A stretch of 14,779 bases of DNA from Streptomyces regalis (GCF_001509475.1 NZ_LLZG01000076.1:1-14779), one strand, 5' to 3'; positions 1 through 6,046 are shown, counted from the first letter of the stretch. Translations and numbers: made by a program. Notes: generated by a model not told the origin, from the sequence alone.

Positions 1-115
1 CGTTCACGTGGGGGTTGCTGCAGCGGGTGGCTGTCGGTGGCTGAACCACGTGGTCGGGGCGGATGCCGGGCCTCGGTTCGGCGGGGGGCGGCGGGCGTGT
101 GCGATCGTTCGGCCC

Positions 116-376
116 ATGAGTAGCGACTACGACCGCATCCGTACCGGCATCGAGTTCATGACCGCCTACGTGTCCGGGAACGACCTGCTGGCGGCGTACG
201 TGGGAGAGCGGCGCCGCGAGGACCCGCGGGCGGCCGAGGCGCTGATGGACGGTGCCTCGGCCCTGTGCGCACTGCTGCTGCGCAAGATGGCCCGGGAGAC
301 CGGGAAGACCGAACAAGAGATCCTGCAGGAGCTGGCCCGCGGCACCCACCGGCACGAGCAGCAGTCCGGCGACTGA
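116..376 (+). CDS. Small hypothetical protein, 86 aa
   Basis: I do not recognise the family. The reading frame is open further upstream, but the part before 116 reads as glycine- and arginine-rich non-protein sequence, so I place the start at the ATG at 116. No convincing Shine-Dalgarno sequence precedes it. The product is soluble and acidic/basic mixed: an Arg/Glu-rich first half, a hydrophobic helix around residues 43-56 (ALMDGASALCALLL), then a charged helix ending in RGTHRHEQQSGD. No signal peptide or membrane segment is visible. It converges with the ATP-grasp gene, with only 25 bp between the two stop codons. Codon use (G/C third positions) is that of a real Streptomyces gene. Function unknown. 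Confidence 0.6.
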   Translation: MSSDYDRIRTGIEFMTAYVSGNDLLAAYVGERRREDPRAAEALMDGASALCALLLRKMARETGKTEQEILQELARGTHRHEQQSGD

Positions 377-401
377 CCGGAACCCACTCCTGCTCCGCCG
401 C

Positions 402-1274
402 CTACTCTGCCGCCGCCAGGATCGCCTCCACCACCCGCAGTACGGAACCGGTGTGCAGCGACAGGAAGAGGTTCGGCTCGACAAGCTCCAGCTCCATCAC
501 CCGCGGCTGCCCGTCCTCCCCGTCGACGAGGTCCACGCGCGCGTACAGCAGCTCGGAAGCGTGCGGTACGGCGGCCAGGGCGCGCTCGGCGACAGCGAGT
601 TCGGCCGGGGTGGGGGTCCAGGGCTCCAGGCCGGGATGGGCGACCTTGCGCTCGTCGTACGGCGTCCCGGGGCTGAGGACGGCCCCCTTGCGGCTGGCGT
701 GCAGCAGGCGCCCGCCGTAGAACTGCAGCGCCCGCTCCCCGCTGACGTCGATGCCCTTCACATACGGCTGCACCATCGCCGTGAACCCCTCCGCGTGCAT
801 CCGCGCGAGCTGCCGTACGGCCGTGTCGTGCTCGTCGGGCGTGTACCGGGCGGCGAACCGCGCGCCCGCGCCCGAGGTGGGCTTGACGACGTACTCGTGG
901 TCGACGGGGAGGCCGTCGGCACCGTCACCGGGGGCGAGGTAGCGGGTGGGCACGACCGGCACCCCCGCCTCGGCGAGATCGCCGAGGTAGCGCTTGTCGG
1001 CGTTCCACCGCACCACCTCGGCCGGGTTCGCGAGCCGGGTCACCTTGCCGCACCGCTCGGCCCACTCCAGGAACTCCGCCGCCCGCCAGCTGTAGTCCCA
1101 GGTGGAGCGGAGCACGGCGAGGTCGTACCCGCCCCAGTCGGCCTGCTCGCCGTCCCAGAACACGGCGTCCGCCTCGGCCCCGGCCTCCCGCAGCGCGCGC
1201 ACCAGCACGGGGAGGTCGCGGTCGACGGCGATCTCGGGGCCGGGGCGGCAGGTGACGAGGGCTATGCGGGGCAC
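402..1274 (-). CDS. ATP-grasp domain protein (RimK/glutathione synthetase-like ligase), 290 aa
   Basis: This is probably an ATP-dependent carboxylate-amine ligase of the ATP-grasp fold. Such enzymes form an acyl-phosphate and join it to an amine or thiol; the substrate cannot be told from sequence. Visible elements are an N-terminal Rossmann-like preATP-grasp domain (PRIALVTCRPGPE at 2-14, DLAVLRSTWDYSWR at 51-64), the ATP-binding lysine loop VVKPTSGAGARF at 129-140, MVQPYV at 167-172, YARVDLV at 244-250, and the metal-binding strand MELELVEPNLF at 260-270. Length and motifs look complete. I chose the GTG at 1274 because GAAGGAG lies about 6 nt upstream; the frame stays open beyond it without protein character. 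The gene is divergent from the MerR-PP2C gene and may share its control region. The family is common in Streptomyces and usually annotated only as ATP-grasp protein. Confidence 0.88.
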   Translation of the reverse strand: MPRIALVTCRPGPEIAVDRDLPVLVRALREAGAEADAVFWDGEQADWGGYDLAVLRSTWDYSWRAAEFLEWAERCGKVTRLANPAEVVRWNADKRYLGDLAEAGVPVVPTRYLAPGDGADGLPVDHEYVVKPTSGAGARFAARYTPDEHDTAVRQLARMHAEGFTAMVQPYVKGIDVSGERALQFYGGRLLHASRKGAVLSPGTPYDERKVAHPGLEPWTPTPAELAVAERALAAVPHASELLYARVDLVDGEDGQPRVMELELVEPNLFLSLHTGSVLRVVEAILAAAE

Positions 1275-1347
1275 TCTGGGCTCCTTCAGGTGCAACGGGC
1301 GAGCGGATCGCAGGCTAACAACGACTCTCGCAACCGAAACAGCCCGC

Positions 1348-1378
1348 TTGACCTTCACCTTTGGTGAAGCCACAGCAT
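1348..1378 (+). promoter_or_regulatory. MerR-type promoter with palindromic operator
   Basis: A perfect 7-bp inverted repeat with a 3-bp centre (CTTCACC TTT GGTGAAG, 1353-1369) lies between a candidate -35 box TTGACC (1348-1353) and a weak -10 box CAGCAT (1373-1378). The spacer is 19 bp. An over-long 19-bp spacer with a dyad between the boxes is the hallmark of MerR-controlled promoters, and the next gene downstream begins with a MerR domain, so autoregulation is likely. The dyad could also affect the divergent ATP-grasp gene. The dyad is seen directly; the promoter assignment is inference. Confidence 0.55.
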
Positions 1379-1405
1379 CGGTGGCGGAACCGGACAGGTA
1401 CGGGG

Positions 1406-2479
1406 GTGCGCATGCAGCCGGAAATGCTCACGATCGGCGTCTTCGCGAAGGCGTGCCGCCTCTCACCGAAGGCACTGCGTCTCTACGACGAGCTGGACCT
1501 GCTGCGTCCGGCGCGCGTCGACCCCGACACGGGTTACCGCTACTACGCACCTGCCCAGCTGGAGGCGGCCCGCCTGGTGGCGTGGCTGCGCAGGCTGGGC
1601 ATGCCGCTGGCCCGGATCCGCGAGGTGCGCTCGCTGGAGCCGCAGGCGGCGGCCCGGGCGGTGGGCGCGTACTGGGCGCGGGTCGAGGCCGAGACGGCCG
1701 TACGGCGGGACCTTGCCGAGTTCCTGATCGACCACCTGACGACACCGTCGAGGAAGGACACCACCATGCTGGAACTTCGCTACTGCGCCCACTCGGACCG
1801 CGGCCGGGTCCGCCCCGCCAACCAGGACACCGCCTACGCGGGCACCCGACTGCTCGCGGTGGCCGACGGCTGCGGCCCCGAGGGCGCGGCCGCGAGCAGC
1901 GCGGCCGTGGAGGCGCTGCGCTTCTTGGAGACGGAGGAGCTCGGTGCGGGCGATGTGCTGAACCTGCTGGAGGAGGCGGTGCGCGGCGCGAGCGAGGCCG
2001 TCCAGGAGGCGGCGAACGGCACGGAGGAGGTGGGCACCACCCTGACGGCTCTCCTCTGGACGGGCTCGCGGTTGGCCCTGGTGCACATCGGGGACTCGCG
2101 CGCGTACCTGCTGCGCGACGGCGGGCTGTTCCGTTTCACCCACGACGACACAGTGGTCCAGTCGATGATCGACGAGGGCCGCCTGACGCCTGAGGAGGCC
2201 ACGACCCATCCGCAGCGCGCCTTGCTCCTCAAGGCCCTGTTCCCGGGCACCCCCGCCACCCCGGAGCTCCGCCTCCGTGACGCCCAGCCCGGCGACCGCT
2301 ACCTCCTCTGCTCCGACGGCCTCTACGGCGTAGTCCCCGAGGCCCGCATCCGCCACCTCCTCACCTCAGCCCCGGCCCCCGACACCGCCGTCCACGCCCT
2401 GATCGACGCGGCGAACGAGGCCGGCGGCCCGGACAACGTCAGCTGTGTGGTGGCGGACGTGGTGGAGGCGACGGCCTGA
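1406..2479 (+). CDS. MerR-family DNA-binding domain fused to PP2C-type Ser/Thr phosphatase, 357 aa
   Basis: The protein joins a transcription regulator to a phosphatase. Residues about 7-75 are a MerR helix-turn-helix (MLTIGVFAKACRLSPKALRLY, then DTGYRYY), followed by an Ala/Arg-rich helix to about 115. Residues 121-357 are a PP2C (PPM) domain that removes phosphate from Ser/Thr and needs metal ions. Its motifs are RGRVRPANQD, AVADGCGPEG (an atypical form of the usual DGMGG), VGTTLTALL, HIGDSRAYLLRDG, LLCSDGLYGVV and GGPDNVSCVV, so the metal-binding Asp residues appear present. The start is GTG 1406 (GGACAGG upstream); the ATG at 1412 is possible. Lack of a membrane segment suggests a cytosolic protein. 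It may switch gene expression in response to phospho-signalling or bind a small ligand; that link is inference. A second internal start could release the PP2C domain alone (separate entry). Confidence 0.88.
   Translation: MRMQPEMLTIGVFAKACRLSPKALRLYDELDLLRPARVDPDTGYRYYAPAQLEAARLVAWLRRLGMPLARIREVRSLEPQAAARAVGAYWARVEAETAVRRDLAEFLIDHLTTPSRKDTTMLELRYCAHSDRGRVRPANQDTAYAGTRLLAVADGCGPEGAAASSAAVEALRFLETEELGAGDVLNLLEEAVRGASEAVQEAANGTEEVGTTLTALLWTGSRLALVHIGDSRAYLLRDGGLFRFTHDDTVVQSMIDEGRLTPEEATTHPQRALLLKALFPGTPATPELRLRDAQPGDRYLLCSDGLYGVVPEARIRHLLTSAPAPDTAVHALIDAANEAGGPDNVSCVVADVVEATA
1751..1768 (+). promoter_or_regulatory. Internal Shine-Dalgarno and ATG at the MerR/PP2C boundary
   Basis: AGGAAGGA at 1751-1758 stands 7 nt before the in-frame ATG at 1766, exactly where the PP2C domain starts (MLELRYCAHSDRG). 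The site is stronger than that of the annotated upstream start. Initiation here would give a free 237-aa PP2C, a normal length for a bacterial single-domain phosphatase. Whether it is used is inference. Confidence 0.45.
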
Positions 2480-2592
2480 GGGACGGCAAAGGCCGCGCGG
2501 TACGTCTGAGCGTCTCTGATCAGCTAAGTGATCCTGTGTGATCCGCAGGTTGTGGGATCGGTTGGATCGGTTCCCACCGTGGCGGGGTGGCG

Positions 2593-2620
2593 TGGGCGTG
2601 CAGGTGGAATCCTGCGCCCA
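2593..2620. terminator. Strong hairpin between convergent genes, possible bidirectional terminator
   Basis: A 10-bp stem (TGGGC then GCAGG on the left, CCTGC then GCCCA on the right) with a 2-nt bulge and a 6-nt loop TGGAAT lies between the plus-strand MerR-PP2C gene and the minus-strand ATPase unit. No T tract follows, as is common in Streptomyces. The rest of 2480-2712 holds only short GATC-rich direct repeats (GGATCGGTT twice at about 2555-2573) and a smaller CCTCC/GGAGG hairpin near 2630; I see no gene there. Confidence 0.4.
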
Positions 2621-2712
2621 GTGCTGCCCCTCCAAGCGTCCGGAGGGACACGCTCACACGGGCCGCAGACGGCTGCCCCGCGCAGCCCACCGGCACCAGG
2701 GCGTGACGACGA

Positions 2713-2853
2713 TCAGCACACCCACCATCCGCCGACACCGGCCACGACGGTGACCTGCCGCCACCCGATTCGGGTTCGTCGCCGACGGAGCGTGTCCTGG
2801 TGCGGCAGCCTGGCGGCCTCCGCCAGCGCCTCGTCCAAGCCGTCGAGGATCAC
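2713..2853 (-). CDS. Possible small protein coupled to the ATPase gene, 46 aa
   Basis: A GTG codon overlaps the stop of the ATP-binding gene in a GTGA arrangement, and a 46-residue frame follows: an acidic helical start (ILDGLDEALAEAARLPHQD), an Arg-rich stretch (LRRRRTRIGWR), then a short hydrophobic end (VTVVAGVGGWWVC). The overlap suggests translational coupling, which is the main support. It has no recognisable domain. It might be a truncated larger protein or a chance frame. Low confidence. Confidence 0.33.
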   Translation of the reverse strand: MILDGLDEALAEAARLPHQDTLRRRRTRIGWRQVTVVAGVGGWWVC

Positions 2854-3297
2854 CCGGCCGCCTTCAGCTCTGCCCAGGTCTCTTTGCCCCACGGGCCACG
2901 CTTGGAATGGCTGCCAAGCAGGGTGTAGCCCCATCGATCTGCCAGCACGTCGATCAGGAGCAGGCCTCGGCCGCCCTCGGCCTCCGCATCTGCCGTACCG
3001 AGCACTGGCAGGCGAGAGGGTGCCCGGTCCACCACCGCGATGCGTACTCGTGTCGGGCTCGGACGCCCGACAACAAGGCGGATCGAGCGGCACGGGGTGT
3101 GGCTGGCGGCGTTCGCGACCAGTTCCGAGATGATCAGCTCGGCGGGCTCAGTGAGGTCGTCCAGGTGCCAGGCGCCGAGGGCTTCGTGGACGAGCTTGCG
3201 GCCTATCTCGGCTGTCTCCGGCCGGCACGGGAAGGTCTGGCTGTAGGCGGGGTAGCCAATGGGGGGCCGTCTGAACTGGCGTGCTGAGACTCGTCAT
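2850..3297 (-). pseudogene. RsbW/SpoIIAB-like ATP-binding protein (HATPase), broken by a +1 frameshift
   Basis: When the extra base is removed, this is a complete 148-aa Streptomyces-type ATP-binding protein of the GHKL/anti-sigma-kinase class. The product begins MTSLSTPVQTAP, then continues in another frame as IGYPAYSQTFPCRPETAEIG. The N box is ELIISELVANAASHT, the G1-like strand is VRIAVVDRAPSRLP, and the G2 region is EGGRGLLLIDVLADRWG; it ends WAELKAAG. The frame change falls in a run of six G on the plus strand (3261-3266); with five the gene reads straight through. The ATG at 3297 has GAAGG 8 nt upstream, which fixes the true start. Such proteins bind or phosphorylate partner regulators and often sit beside XRE-type regulators, as here (divergent). 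The frameshift could be real decay, homopolymer slippage, or a sequencing error. Confidence 0.8.
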
Positions 3298-3360
3298 CGG
3301 GTGAGCCTTCGTCGTGGTCTCGGCGCCCAGCTCGCCCTTGCGTAGGAACGTCGGGGCGAC

Positions 3361-3439
3361 CTGGGCCGTCAACAGCCGCCCGCTGGGTGGGGCGAGCGGC
3401 CCAGTAACCAGACAACTGCCGCCCGGGAGAAGCTGGTTA
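3361..3439. repeat. Two adjacent inverted repeats in the divergent intergenic region
   Basis: CTGGGCCG (3361-3368) pairs with CGGCCCAG (3397-3404), and TAACCAG (3405-3411) pairs with CTGGTTA (3433-3439); both are perfect and they lie back to back. They sit between the ATPase gene and the divergent XRE regulator and could be operators or transcript hairpins. Nothing else gene-like is visible in 3298-3494. Confidence 0.4.
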
Positions 3440-3494
3440 GGGCGAACGAGTGAGCAGCCGGCGGACCTACCTAGGGCGATTTGACCTTCTTTAC

Positions 3495-3530
3495 CTGACG
3501 GATTGAGGTCGCGGAGCTACGGTGCGTAGA
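3495..3530 (+). promoter_or_regulatory. Promoter giving a probable leaderless transcript of the XRE regulator
   Basis: A -35-like CTGACG (3495-3500), a 17-bp spacer and a -10 TACGGT (3518-3523, TAnnnT type) place the expected transcription start about 7 nt after the -10, at or next to the ATG at 3530. The only purine-rich stretch, GGAG, is 13 nt upstream of the ATG, too far for a normal ribosome binding site. Leaderless mRNAs are frequent in Streptomyces. Confidence 0.5.
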
Positions 3531-4084
3531 TGAACGCCAAGCGCAATACGGCTCTTGAGGCGTGGATGAAGGAGCACGGCTACAGCTCCAACAGCCTTGC
3601 TGAGGCCGTGAACATAGCCCTTGAGCGGCTCACCGGGCGTACCGGAGGACTGGACGGTTCATCGGTTCGAGGCTGGAAGGCCGGCCGGGTCAAATGGCCC
3701 AAGTCGGCTACCCGTAAGGCTCTTGAGGACCTCACCGGCTTGCCCGCCACCGCCTTGGGGTTCGTGCCACGAGGTCGGCCCCCGTCCACACCAGCCTCAC
3801 TGCAGGAGGACCCCGACACCATGAAGCGCCGCACCTTCGTCGGCGGCATCGCCGCTGCCGCCGCCGCAGCAGCAGCTCCCGGCACCGCCTCACCCCGCCG
3901 CATCGGCATGAGCGACGTCGACCGCCTACAGAAGCGCTTCGCCGAGATCATCGCCAGCGACCACCGCCACGGCGGACAACTGGGCATCGAGCAGCGGGCC
4001 GCCGCGCTCGCCGACGAGGCGTTGAACCCGACGGCGACATCCGCGATGGCGCCTGAGTTGCCGAACTCGCCGGCGACTGCCTGA
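3530..4084 (+). pseudogene. XRE-like transcriptional regulator, C-terminally truncated by an IS fusion
   Basis: Residues 1-80 form a DNA-binding-type domain seen in a large Streptomyces regulator family (LEAWMKEHGYSSNSLAEAVN, then SSVRGWKAGRVKWPKSATRKALEDLTG). Residues 99-118 are a conserved-looking MKRRTFVGG stretch followed by a poly-Ala run, resembling a Tat signal although the protein should be cytosolic. Residues 126-165 (MSDVDRLQKRFAEIIASDHRHGG to ADEAL) begin the TPR-like sensor region. In this family the protein normally continues for roughly 250 more residues. Here homology stops at Leu165; the last 19 residues are an out-of-frame reading of the IS1380 transposase fragment that starts at about 4021. 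The regulator is therefore probably non-functional or retains only DNA binding. Family recognition is from memory. Confidence 0.82.
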
Positions 4085-4566
4085 CGGGCTGGCCGAACGG
4101 GCTGCGGCTGATCGTGCGCAAGGAACGCCCGCACCCCGGCGCCCAGTTGCGCTTCACCGACGCCGACGGCATGCGGTTGACATGCTTTGCCACCAACACG
4201 GCCAGCGAGGCGATCGCCGCCCTCGAACTGCGCCACCGGCAGCGGGCCCGGGCCGAGGAGCGCATCCGGGCCACCCGCGCCACCGGCCTGCGCAACCTCA
4301 CCCTCCACGACACCGCGCAGAACCAGATCTGGCTGGAGATCGTGCAGATCGCCCTCGACCTGCTGGCCTGGATGCCCATGCTCGCCCTCACCGGCACCGC
4401 CCGGCTCTGGGAGCCCCGCCGCCTGCGGCTTCGGTTGTTCTCCACCGCCGCCCAGCTCGTCACCACCGGCCGCCGCGGATACATCCGCCTCGCCAAGCAC
4501 TGGCCCTGGACCGACGTGATCACCGACGCCCTGGACCGGCTCCACACCCTCCCGAACCCCGGCTGA
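4024..4566 (+). pseudogene. IS1380-family transposase, C-terminal fragment with a nonsense mutation (copy A)
   Basis: The fragment reads EPDGDIRDGA, then a TGA at 4054-4056 where the family has Trp, then VAELAGDCLTGWPNGL and an open frame to 4566. Later landmarks are LIVRKERPHPGAQLRFTDAD, AEERIRATRATGLRNLTLHD, QNQIWLEIVQIALDLLAWMP, ALTGTARLWEPRRLRLRLF and the end DALDRLHTLPNPG. These are the C-terminal part of a DDE transposase of the IS1380 group, about 180 residues of an expected 450-460. The N-terminal half with the first catalytic Asp residues is absent. A GTG at 4114 could start a 150-aa polypeptide, but I regard it as debris. Confidence 0.85.
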
Positions 4567-4695
4567 CCAGCGCCTTCCCGTCCCTGCGAGCGGCACCAGC
4601 CCACCGGAGCCGTGGGCCCCGGCGCCCACCCGACGCGACAGCCGGGCACTCAGCCTACCCAGACTCCGAAAATGCCCACCGACACTCACCACAAA

Positions 4696-4721
4696 GGGTC
4701 CGTCAGCAAGCTGACGGACCC
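4696..4721 (+). terminator. Perfect 12-bp hairpin at the 3' end of IS remnant A
   Basis: GGGTCCGTCAGC (4696-4707), AA, GCTGACGGACCC (4710-4721) is a perfect inverted repeat just before the IS terminal repeat. An equivalent hairpin with different sequence is at 7881-7909 in copy B, so the structure is conserved in this element. It may terminate transposase transcription or block transcription entering from outside. Confidence 0.6.
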
Positions 4722-4886
4722 TCATGAATGGTCGAGGTCAGGAATCACTGCACCAAAAACCAGCCGGGCAGCCCCTCACCCCAGCAAGTGCCCATATCGC
4801 GACAAGGAGTCAATTTTCACCAGGATGTAAGGCGCGAATCGCGCCAAGGTGGACGTTGATCCTTTTAGTCAACATCACAAAGGAGC

Positions 4887-4916
4887 TTTACATCAAAAGC
4901 ATGAGAGACAGAAGAT
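4887..4916 (+). promoter_or_regulatory. Candidate promoter of the bacteriocin genes
   Basis: TTTACA (4887-4892) and GAAGAT (4911-4916) are 18 bp apart and lie about 50 nt before the first bacteriocin start. A small dyad GTTGA/TCAAC lies just upstream (about 4854-4872) and could bind a regulator. The stretch 4738-4886 between the IS end and this promoter has no gene that I can support. Box matches are moderate only. Confidence 0.33.
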
Positions 4917-4959
4917 CTGTTCGATATGCCCTCACGGCTCACACCACGAAAGAGGAATC

Positions 4960-5109
4960 GAACTCATGTCGAGAACTCGAAAGTCACTCACTTTCGCAGC
5001 AGCCACTGCGGCTCTGGCTGCAGGAGTCCTCACGCCGGCCACGTCCGCCAGTGCGGCTGACGCCCCCGCTTTCCTCGGTGAGCCCAAGGAATGGGGGGTG
5101 GTAGCCATC
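4960..5109 (+). repeat. 150-bp direct repeat, first copy (shared bacteriocin leader)
   Basis: This segment covers the last 6 bp before the start codon, the signal peptide and the linker of bacteriocin 1. It matches 5421-5570 at 147 of 150 positions without gaps; beyond both borders the two genes diverge sharply. The sharp borders suggest recent duplication with a replaced core, or gene conversion of the leader. Confidence 0.9.
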
Positions 5110-5367
5110 GACCTCAGAGACGTTTCGCTGGTAAAGCCTCTCACCATCAAGGACGTAGGGGGCGGCACCTGGAGCTATGGCACCCAGGTCAGCGGTAGCC
5201 AGAAGCGCTGCTACTCGAACTACGTCCACCAGACGAAGTACCACTCGTCGACCGTGATCCTGGCTTCCGATACGCGTAAGGACTACGCGGACGCCGGAGA
5301 CACCTCCAATGCCTCGCTGACAAACGGTACATCGCACACGTGCTATGCGTACTGGGGTACGTACTAA
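4966..5367 (+). CDS. Lactococcin 972-like bacteriocin precursor 1, 133 aa
   Basis: This is a secreted protein resembling the lactococcin 972 family, whose founding member blocks cell-wall synthesis by binding lipid II. A Sec-type signal peptide is clear: MSRTRKS, a hydrophobic stretch LTFAAATAALAAGVL, and a SASA/AD cleavage site near residue 30. A linker follows (APAFLGEPKEWGVVAI), then the family core GGGTWSYG (65-72), CYSNYVHQTKYHSSTV (82-97) and the terminal CYAYWGTY. Two cysteines, 82 and 126, could form a disulfide; lactococcin 972 itself lacks such a pair as far as I recall. The usual AGVWA motif is degenerate here (AGDTSNA). The start at ATG 4966 has GAGGA about 9 nt upstream. The gene stands 59 bp before a paralogue and has lower G+C than the chromosome. 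The family match is by motif recognition; activity is not shown. Confidence 0.85.
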   Translation: MSRTRKSLTFAAATAALAAGVLTPATSASAADAPAFLGEPKEWGVVAIDLRDVSLVKPLTIKDVGGGTWSYGTQVSGSQKRCYSNYVHQTKYHSSTVILASDTRKDYADAGDTSNASLTNGTSHTCYAYWGTY

Positions 5368-5420
5368 AGCCTTCAGGTCAATCTGAAAACGCAACTCGAA
5401 AGCGCGCACAAGGAGAGAGC

Positions 5421-5570
5421 GAACTCATGTCGAGAACTCGAAAGTCACTCACTTTCGCAGCAGTCACTGCGGCTCTGGCCGCAGGAGTCCTCACGCCGGC
5501 CACGTCCGCCAGTGCGGCTGACGCCCCCGCTTTCCTCGGTGAGCCCAAGGAATGGGGGGTGGTGGCCATC
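5421..5570 (+). repeat. 150-bp direct repeat, second copy (shared bacteriocin leader)
   Basis: This is the partner of 4960-5109, offset by 461 bp. The three differences are a GCC/GTC codon change (Ala13 to Val) and two silent changes. Homologous recombination between the copies would delete one core and fuse the other to the upstream promoter. Confidence 0.9.
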
Positions 5571-5828
5571 AACATAGATGGCTCCTCCCCGGTGCGACCC
5601 CTGACGGTCAAGGATGTAGGGGGCGGTACCTGGAGCTACGGCACCACCTTGTCCGGCACGACCAAGACGTGCTACTCCAACTACATCCACCAGTCGAAGG
5701 AGCACTCGGCGACAGCCAAGATGGCCGACTACAGCAAAAAGGTCACCGAGGTTGCGGGGGTGTGGGCCAACGCCAAGGTAGGCGCCAGCCCGGGCTCCAC
5801 GTGCTACACATATTGGGCTACCTACTAG
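5427..5828 (+). CDS. Lactococcin 972-like bacteriocin precursor 2, 133 aa
   Basis: The paralogue has the same length as precursor 1 and the same signal peptide (one change, Val13). Its core is the more canonical of the two: GGGTWSYG (65-72), CYSNYIHQSKEHSATAK (82-98), EVAGVWANAKVG (108-119) and CYTYWATY at the end. The AGVWA stretch and YSNY-H-HSAT spacing are hallmarks of the lactococcin 972 family. Cys82 and Cys126 are conserved with precursor 1. The start at ATG 5427 has a strong AAGGAG 11 nt upstream. It follows precursor 1 by 59 bp and is probably co-transcribed; a small TTCAG/CTGAA hairpin (5372-5387) lies between. The usual partners of this family, a large DUF1430-type membrane protein and an ABC transporter, are not in the window. 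The product is inferred to be exported by Sec and to act on related Gram-positive bacteria. Confidence 0.88.
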   Translation: MSRTRKSLTFAAVTAALAAGVLTPATSASAADAPAFLGEPKEWGVVAINIDGSSPVRPLTVKDVGGGTWSYGTTLSGTTKTCYSNYIHQSKEHSATAKMADYSKKVTEVAGVWANAKVGASPGSTCYTYWATY

Positions 5829-5974
5829 AGCCCTGGCCAAGTCAGCTACCCCTCGGGGCTGGCACGTGAAGTAACTCACACTCTAGTCAATCTTCGGCAT
5901 CGAGTTCGCTTCGTTGGCAAGATCCGTCGCAGGCACTGGGCCCCACCGGCCTGGTGTCTGCGCGTATGTAAGTC

Positions 5975-5997
5975 GGCGAGCAGGAGGCCGGCTCGCC
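5975..5997 (+). terminator. Stem-loop 1 downstream of bacteriocin 2
   Basis: GGCGAGC (5975-5981) and GCTCGCC (5991-5997) form a 7-bp stem. The 9-nt loop reads AGGAGGCCG and so exposes a Shine-Dalgarno-like AGGAGG. No T tract follows. It could end or attenuate the bacteriocin transcript. The 316-bp gap 5829-6144 holds this and the next hairpin; I see no credible gene in it. Confidence 0.4.
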
Positions 5998-6027
5998 ACG
6001 GTTGAATCAACACCCCCCACACATTCA

Positions 6028-6046
6028 CCAGCAGGCCCCTTGCTGG
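6028..6046 (+). terminator. Stem-loop 2 upstream of the membrane protein gene
   Basis: CCAGCA (6028-6033), a 7-nt loop, and TGCTGG (6041-6046) form a compact stem. Together with stem-loop 1 it separates the bacteriocin pair from the membrane protein gene and suggests partial or separate transcription. Confidence 0.35.

Larger units (their letters stand above)
4021..4737 (+). mobile_element. IS1380-like element remnant A (right part only)
   Basis: The remnant runs from the fusion point inside the XRE gene, through the C-terminal half of a transposase, to a terminal inverted repeat of 16 bp (TCATGAATGGTCGAGG, 4722-4737). That end matches the left end found at 7929-7944 at 13 of 16 positions in reverse complement. 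The left half is missing, so it cannot move alone. A 12-bp hairpin precedes the end. Homology with copy B (7511-7924) continues beyond the transposase stop, which shows that the non-coding tail belongs to the element. Confidence 0.8.

Noticed and set aside
252..1367. Long plus-strand frame of 371 codons opposite the ATP-grasp gene
   Set aside because: It is an antisense shadow in high-G+C DNA; the minus strand carries clear ATP-grasp motifs and a ribosome site.
1463..2356. Minus-strand frame of 297 codons within the MerR-PP2C gene
   Set aside because: No domain, composition typical of antisense shadow; the plus strand has all PP2C motifs.
2535..2680. Possible tRNA or structured RNA in the GATC-rich stretch
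   Set aside because: Hairpins exist but no acceptor stem, anticodon arm or T-loop consensus can be laid out.
3580..4725. Minus-strand frame of 381 codons across the XRE gene and IS remnant A
   Set aside because: It spans two unrelated pieces joined by a deletion, so it cannot be an ancestral gene; low-complexity Gly/Ala/Arg text.
4901..4965. Short upstream frame with ATG 4901 before bacteriocin 1
   Set aside because: The preceding AGGAG is 15 nt away, the frame runs through the bacteriocin in the wrong frame, and it looks like untranslated leader.
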